Source of the DNA: Shewanella donghaensis
GTDB lineage: Bacteria; Pseudomonadota; Gammaproteobacteria; Enterobacterales; Shewanellaceae
Direction: 5' to 3'
NCBI RefSeq assembly: GCF_007567505.1
Contig: NZ_CP041783.1
Location: 1,860,001 to 1,924,000, forward strand
DNA length: 64,000 nt
Of the stretch, positions 60,748-64,000 are shown piece by piece. The translations under genes and the position numbers were made by a program. The notes below the pieces were generated by a model. The model was not told the origin of the DNA. It searched no databases and worked only from the letters and a program-made list of their open reading frames with translations. Position 1 is the stretch's first letter, and each line of letters opens with the position of its first letter.

Positions 60748-61351
60748 ACCCGGTTTTTTTAAGCGTTTAAAAGCGCTGTCTTTACCTCAAAAGCAACTCT
60801 TTGCCACTGCACTATGTCAGCGTATGTTGCCAAATTATCAACTTTTTTCAGAAGTATGTGAATTTGGTGAGCCTAAAGTTTTAAGTACGGTATTAGATTT
60901 ACTATGGCAATCACAGTACGACAAAAAGCTTAAGTTTAATTATGATATCCATCTACAACGTTTAGATGAAAATACTCCAGAACCTGTCGATTTTGAAGCC
61001 TACGGTGTTTATCCAGCTATGGATGCTGCAGTGGCTTTATCAACGCTATTAGGCGGTATTCAAGCTAAAATAGAAGAAGATATTACCAATGTCAGCAAGT
61101 TATCTTCGAGTACTGTGGCTAACTACATTGAAGCCATAAGCGTTGAAGAACTCGAAAATATTATGAATGAAGATGCCGTTGAAGAATTCGTTTTTAATCA
61201 CCCTGTAATGCAAGAAGAAAAACACATACAAGGCCTGTTATTAGACGTAATTGAAGAAACAACCAAGATAACGCCTGAGTTCATTAAAGAGCTACGTAAA
61301 GAAATTATCGATGCAGGTGCATCAAATATTGGTATTAGCAGTCAGCAATAA
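60737..61351 (+). CDS. YjaG/DUF416 family protein
   Basis: 204 residues from ATG 60737, which lies inside the last codons of barA (11-bp overlap), so it is probably translated with it. An acidic, helical protein with MSNKPGFFKRLKALSLPQKQ at the start and YPAMDAAVALSTLLGGIQAK in the middle, matching DUF416 (E. coli YjaG). Function unknown; tail is rich in Glu/Asp. In E. coli yjaG is near hupA, not barA, so the coupling here is a local arrangement. Confidence 0.82.
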   Translation: MSNKPGFFKRLKALSLPQKQLFATALCQRMLPNYQLFSEVCEFGEPKVLSTVLDLLWQSQYDKKLKFNYDIHLQRLDENTPEPVDFEAYGVYPAMDAAVALSTLLGGIQAKIEEDITNVSKLSSSTVANYIEAISVEELENIMNEDAVEEFVFNHPVMQEEKHIQGLLLDVIEETTKITPEFIKELRKEIIDAGASNIGISSQQ

Positions 61352-61473
61352 ACAATAGAGTTTCTTACCCCTGATGCAAAAAGATTGACTCAATGACCTT
61401 GCTGCATCAGGCTTATTCATAACTTAATACCCGCTAAATCATTTTCATTCACTTTTAATATAAGGAATGAGGG

Positions 61474-62439
61474 ATGCCAAGTATTCTAACCCCTCTGATT
61501 GCCGTTTTCGGTATTATGCTTTTAGGCTTTATAGTCCAAAAGTTAAAAGTCTTGCCCCACGATACTGACTTTACTATCAATGAATATGTCTATTACGTGG
61601 CCTTCCCAGCTATTTTATTTATCGCACTCGCTGAAACTGATATTCACGAAATATTACAGTGGGGTTTTATTTTCGCCTTTGGCTTAGCCATGATAGCGAC
61701 CTACTTCATTACTGTTGTCATTTCCTCTATTTTTGACAAGAAACAACCTGCCCTAGCTGCCATTAGAGGATTAAGCACCAGTTTTGGGAATACGGCATTT
61801 ATTGGCATTCCGTTAATGATGATGCTTTACCCTGGTAACAACCATGCTATTACCGCAGCCGCAATAGCAAGCCTACTGTCTGTCACCATGTTTGCATTTG
61901 CACTTGTCAGCATGGAACTTGCTCTCAATAAAACCCAAAAAAGCCACCCTGCATTAATCATGTTAAATGCGTTAATCAAAAATCCGATTGTGATTGGTTG
62001 CTTACTCGGAGTGATAGCTTCTGCACTGACGATTCCAGTCCCTGAGAGCATCAGCATGATGTTCCGACTGATAGGTAATACATCAAGCCCCTGCGCCTTA
62101 TTTGCCATTGGAATGGTGCTTGCAAAAGCAATGCATGGCGGCACTGAGCCTGAAGTCGTTAGGCACAACATCGTTATAGAAATGAGTGTGCTGAATGTTT
62201 TAAAGCTGGTTATACACCCGCTACTGGCATACTGGCTGCTGACTTACTTTGAAGTCGAACAACAACTACTCGTAATGGGGGTTATTCTTGCTGCATTACC
62301 TACCGCAGCGAGTGTTTACTTACTTGCTCAGCGTTATCAAACTTACGCTCTATCAAGTGCTAAGTGCATTTTAATTAGTACTATTGCCACCTTTATTAGC
62401 TTACCCATAATAGAAAAGCTATTAAGTTCATTCGCTTAA
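61474..62439 (+). CDS. AEC-family transporter (auxin efflux carrier type)
   Basis: 321 residues with about ten membrane spans split into two five-span halves. Family features: ILTPLIAVFGIMLLGFIVQK, STSFGNTAFIGIPLMMMLYP at the N-terminal crossover and LLVMGVILAALPTAASVYLL in the C-terminal crossover. Bacterial relatives move malonate, malate or other carboxylates; substrate here is unknown. Single gene 120 bp after yjaG; a long-loop hairpin CCTGATGCA/TGCATCAGG (61370-61411) lies between them. Confidence 0.87.
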   Translation: MPSILTPLIAVFGIMLLGFIVQKLKVLPHDTDFTINEYVYYVAFPAILFIALAETDIHEILQWGFIFAFGLAMIATYFITVVISSIFDKKQPALAAIRGLSTSFGNTAFIGIPLMMMLYPGNNHAITAAAIASLLSVTMFAFALVSMELALNKTQKSHPALIMLNALIKNPIVIGCLLGVIASALTIPVPESISMMFRLIGNTSSPCALFAIGMVLAKAMHGGTEPEVVRHNIVIEMSVLNVLKLVIHPLLAYWLLTYFEVEQQLLVMGVILAALPTAASVYLLAQRYQTYALSSAKCILISTIATFISLPIIEKLLSSFA

Positions 62440-62494
62440 AAATTAATCTTATATATATTTTTACAGCTCTGTCCTTTTTAAATAAACAGTACTT

Positions 62495-62514
62495 TACTGT
62501 ATATAAAAACAGTG
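62495..62514 (+). promoter_or_regulatory. LexA box 1 of recN
   Basis: TACTGTATATAAAAACAGTG: CTG at 62497-62499, ten bases, CAG at 62510-62512. Upstream of recN, 53 bases before the ATG. Confidence 0.88.
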
Positions 62515-62516
62515 TA

Positions 62517-62536
62517 AACTGTATGGAAATACAGTG
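62517..62536 (+). promoter_or_regulatory. LexA box 2 of recN
   Basis: AACTGTATGGAAATACAGTG: CTG at 62519-62521, ten bases, CAG at 62532-62534. Only 2 bp after box 1, so the boxes are phased about two helical turns apart. E. coli recN likewise has more than one LexA site, giving tight repression and strong induction. Confidence 0.88.
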
Positions 62537-62566
62537 GTTTGATGATTATTCACACAAGGATTGATT

Positions 62567-64000
62567 ATGCTTTGCCAATTGAGCATTAATAATTTCGCGA
62601 TTGTACGTTTTCTGGAACTCGACTTTAAAGCGGGCATGACCAGCATAACGGGTGAAACCGGTGCCGGTAAGTCTATCGCTATAGATGCATTAGGTTTATG
62701 TTTAGGCAATCGTTCAGATGCTAATAGCGTAAGACCTGGGGCAACAAAAGCCGAAGTTAGCGCTCGCTTCACACTAGACGACGTCCCTTATGCTAAACGC
62801 TGGCTTGAAGACAACGATCTTGATGTTGAAGATGAATGTATTCTCAGAAGAACCATTAATGCCGATGGCCGTTCTCGTGCTTACATCAACGGTAATCCAG
62901 TACCTTTAGCTCAGCTTAAATCATTAGGCCAATTATTTGTTGGTATTCATGGTCAACATGCACATCATGCAATGCTAAAAAGTGAGCATCAACTTACTTT
63001 ATTAGATAGCTATGCGAATCATAAAATACTCATTGATGCTGTGAGTAAAAGCTATCAACGCTGTAAACTCATCGAAAATGAACTTAAACAGTTACAACTG
63101 AATCAACAAGAGCGAATTGCCAGAAAACAGCTAGTTCAATATCAAGTTGAAGAGCTAGATGAGTTTGATATTAAAGCGGGTGAATTCGAAGAAATTGAGC
63201 AAGAGCACAAACGCTTGGCTAACGGTACAGAGTTAATTGAAACCTGCCAATCCAGCTTAGTCGTACTGAGTGAAGATGATGAAGCAAATATTGAATCACT
63301 GCTAAATCGCGTTGTTGGCCTTGCTGACAACTTAAAAGAGTTTGATCCTCAGCTCAGTCATATTCCTCAAATGCTCAATGAAGCGTTAATTCAAGTTCAG
63401 GAAAGTAGCAGTGAGATTCAGGATTATCTCAGTCGCTTAGAACTCGATCCTGAACACTTTGCTTATTTAGAGCAGCGCATATCTAAAGCAATGCAGTTGT
63501 CGAGAAAACACCACGTCAGCTCTGAAGAGCTGTTTGCACATCATCAAAGCCTAACCGCTGAACTTAAAGAGCTAAATAGTGACGCTAGCCGACTCGATGA
63601 AATTCAGCAACAAGTCGATGACAGTAAACAAGCTTATATTGTTACTGCACAGAAGTTGAGCCATAGCAGAAACCGTTATGCCAAAGAACTTAATAAGTTA
63701 GTGACTCAATCAATTCAAGAGCTGAATATGCCTAAAGGTAAATTCAGTATCGCAGTGAATTTCAATCCTGAACTGCAATCAGTATCAGGTTGTGATCAAG
63801 TTGAATTCTTAATAACAACTAACCCAGGCCAACCAATGCAACCGATTGCTAAAGTGGCATCTGGTGGCGAGCTTTCTCGCATCGGTTTAGGTATTCAAGT
63901 GATCACCGCGAAGAAAGTCTCAACGCCAACACTTATTTTTGATGAAGTCGATGTGGGTATTTCCGGGCCTACTGCTGCAGTAGTAGGCAGAATGCTGCGT
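62567..64000 (+). CDS. recN: DNA repair protein RecN, N-terminal 478 residues
   Basis: Runs off the window end; AAGGATTG precedes the ATG. SMC-like ATPase for double-strand break repair. Start MLCQLSINNFAIVRFLELDF; Walker A GETGAGKSIAIDALGLCLGN at about 29-48; HGQHAHHAMLKSEHQLTLLD; a coiled coil (residues about 160-370); the ABC signature KVASGGELSRIGLGIQ near residue 427; Walker B LIFDEVDVGISG at about 451-465. Only about the last 75 residues are missing. Twin LexA boxes at 62495-62536 indicate SOS control. Confidence 0.96.
   Translation, partial: MLCQLSINNFAIVRFLELDFKAGMTSITGETGAGKSIAIDALGLCLGNRSDANSVRPGATKAEVSARFTLDDVPYAKRWLEDNDLDVEDECILRRTINADGRSRAYINGNPVPLAQLKSLGQLFVGIHGQHAHHAMLKSEHQLTLLDSYANHKILIDAVSKSYQRCKLIENELKQLQLNQQERIARKQLVQYQVEELDEFDIKAGEFEEIEQEHKRLANGTELIETCQSSLVVLSEDDEANIESLLNRVVGLADNLKEFDPQLSHIPQMLNEALIQVQESSSEIQDYLSRLELDPEHFAYLEQRISKAMQLSRKHHVSSEELFAHHQSLTAELKELNSDASRLDEIQQQVDDSKQAYIVTAQKLSHSRNRYAKELNKLVTQSIQELNMPKGKFSIAVNFNPELQSVSGCDQVEFLITTNPGQPMQPIAKVASGGELSRIGLGIQVITAKKVSTPTLIFDEVDVGISGPTAAVVGRMLR

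Overview
The window is chromosomal DNA, at a guess about 40% GC, from a Shewanella-like marine gammaproteobacterium. The gene orders rpsU-yqeY-dnaG-rpoD, recA/mutS, and ftsB-ispD-ispF-truD-surE-pcm-nlpD-rpoS with eno-pyrG-mazG-relA-rlmD-barA nearby are core gammaproteobacterial blocks. Their protein sequences, the Na+-pumping decarboxylase operon and the lone-enzyme spacing fit Shewanella. The genus is an inference from sequence reading, not from a database search.

Layout. 1-4.7 kb: macromolecular synthesis cluster (end of rpsU, yqeY, dnaG, rpoD) on the plus strand, then a CAT-anticodon tRNA that is Ile2 rather than Met. 4.7-5.8 kb: a gene graveyard with a frameshifted DUF1801 remnant and another ORF broken by stops. 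5.8-13.2 kb (minus): an exported Tricorn-type protease, an ECF sigma/anti-sigma pair, a YfbK-like exported protein that appears to lack its central von Willebrand A domain, and a periplasmic binding-protein-like gene. 13.4-15 kb (plus): purE-purK. 15.1-23 kb (minus): a chemoreceptor, a lysozyme-like lipoprotein, gshA coupled to a small lipoprotein, an M16 peptidase lipoprotein and a YqaA-type membrane protein. 23.4-24.7 kb (plus): a dicarboxylate/amino-acid symporter. 24.8-29.4 kb (minus): a nitrate-type ABC importer (binding protein, permease, ATPase) with an outer-membrane porin last and an intrinsic terminator in its leader. 30-33.4 kb (minus): oadGAB sodium pump with a GntR-type palindrome next to its likely promoter. 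34-34.7 kb (minus): seven tRNA genes (5 Arg-ACG, 2 Ser-GCT). 35-39.8 kb (minus): csrA, alaS and recA, with no recX in between but a 10-copy heptamer repeat. 40.2-42.8 kb: mutS on plus. 42.9-57.8 kb (minus): a lipoprotein, rpoS-nlpD-pcm-surE-truD-ispF-ispD-ftsB, eno, pyrG, mazG, relA, rlmD. 57.9-64 kb (plus): barA-yjaG, an AEC transporter, and recN running off the end behind two LexA boxes.

Functionally the window joins global regulation (RpoD, RpoS, CsrA, BarA, RelA), DNA repair and the SOS response (RecA, MutS, RecN), and core metabolism. The accessory material is limited. Its most unusual parts are the VWA-less YfbK-like protein beside the ECF sigma module, the attenuator-like leader of the nitrate-type importer, the 38-bp palindrome between recA and mutS, and the heptamer repeat array where recX would be expected. 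I did not find a convincing wholly new multi-gene system.
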